Part shown: positions 63,858-64,000 of the stretch, piece after piece
Position numbering within the stretch: the first letter of the stretch is position 1
How the letters are laid out: every line of letters begins with the position of its first letter
Origin: an uncultured Bacteroidales bacterium
Lineage (GTDB): Bacteria > Bacteroidota > Bacteroidia > Bacteroidales > Paludibacteraceae
Assembly: GCA_934667275.1 (NCBI GenBank)
Contig: CAKULK010000011.1
Location: 1-64,000 of the forward strand
Reading direction: 5' to 3'
DNA length: 64,000 nucleotides
Translations under genes and position numbers: made by a program
Notes under the pieces: generated by a model
Databases searched by the model: none
What the model was told of the DNA's origin: nothing
The model's input: only the letters and a program-made list of their open reading frames with translations

Positions 63858-63889
63858 ATTGCATAAATGGTAAAAAAGTTGTACCTTTG
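63858..63889 (+). promoter_or_regulatory. Promoter of pdxJ
   Basis: ATTG (63858-63861), 20 bp and TACCTTTG (63882-63889), nine bases before the ATG at 63898, so the leader is very short. Confidence 0.8.
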
Positions 63890-63897
63890 CGGCGAAT

Positions 63898-64000
63898 ATG
63901 ACGCGATTAAGTGTAAATATCAATAAGGTGGCAACGTTGCGTAATGCGCGTGGCGGAAACCTGCCCGATGTGGAAAAGTTCGCTGTTGATTGTGAGCGTT
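63898..64000 (+). CDS. pdxJ: Pyridoxine 5'-phosphate synthase (3' partial)
   Basis: The first 34 codons read MTRLSVNINKVATLRNARGG, then NLPDVEKFAVDCER, the characteristic N terminus of PdxJ, which makes pyridoxine 5'-phosphate from 1-deoxyxylulose phosphate and 3-amino-2-oxopropyl phosphate. The gene runs off the end of the window. Confidence 0.92.
   Translation, partial: MTRLSVNINKVATLRNARGGNLPDVEKFAVDCER

Overview
The window comes from the chromosome of a member of the Bacteroidales (phylum Bacteroidota); I cannot resolve the family. The evidence is SusC/SusD pairs, DUF3078, DUF6913 and choice-of-anchor J proteins, BspA-type leucine-rich repeat proteins, NamZ, a 47-bp-repeat type II-C CRISPR locus, and Bacteroidota promoters (TTTG, about 20 bp, TAnnTTTG) placed upstream of many genes. 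Shine-Dalgarno sequences are mostly absent, so the strong one before infC stands out.

Layout. 1-7.9 kb: a nutrient-uptake locus of SusC, SusD and two surface lipoproteins; the SusC gene carries an apparent one-base frameshift at the end of its signal peptide. 7.9-9.3 kb: decayed genes, including a broken radical SAM gene. 9.3-10.9 kb: an ECF sigma factor, an overlapping single-pass membrane protein and a small lipoprotein. 11.0-12.8 kb: a patatin-like lipase and a decayed surface-protein gene. 12.8-17.5 kb: two BspA-like LRR surface proteins, one frameshifted. 17.8-20.5 kb: UspA-like protein, EngB and CstA. 20.6-27.0 kb: a complete type II-C CRISPR-Cas locus. 27.2-36.5 kb: tRNA-Val, PAP2 phosphatase, PssA, an AmpG-like permease, a phosphodiester glycosidase, PpiD and an OB-fold lipoprotein. 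36.7-37.9 kb: infC-rpmI-rplT. 38.0-45.3 kb: an SGNH hydrolase, a TonB-dependent receptor and two secreted OB-fold/anchor proteins. 45.3-55.3 kb (all minus strand): DapA, DUF6913, LigA, a secreted EEP nuclease, a CYTH protein, a large FAD/Fe-S dehydrogenase and NamZ. 55.4-64 kb (plus strand): tRNA-Ser, SecA, Lgt, a DUF3078 protein, Fmt, NadK, an HD hydrolase and the start of PdxJ.

How the parts work together. The CRISPR locus is cas9-cas1-(104-aa orphan)-cas2 on the minus strand. Its array of four identical repeats and three 30-bp spacers is read from the plus strand. A tracrRNA gene can be read directly: it is divergent from the array leader and has a Bacteroidota promoter, a 20-nt anti-repeat and a Rho-independent terminator. 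The TonB receptor, OB-fold proteins and EEP nuclease may together serve uptake of extracellular nucleic acid or nucleotides, but this is inference. SecA and Lgt are translationally coupled and supply the secretion and lipoprotein-modification steps that the many exported proteins here require.

The most unusual signals are: intergenic tandem repeats with different unit sequences but always an 11-bp period (eight loci); three consecutive GC-rich hairpins between the CRISPR array and cas2; an orphan gene and an 11-bp repeat separating cas1 from cas2; an apparent AUA start codon with a strong Shine-Dalgarno sequence in infC; and a palindromic dispersed element embedded in frame in ligA. All readings were made by eye; no database search was run.
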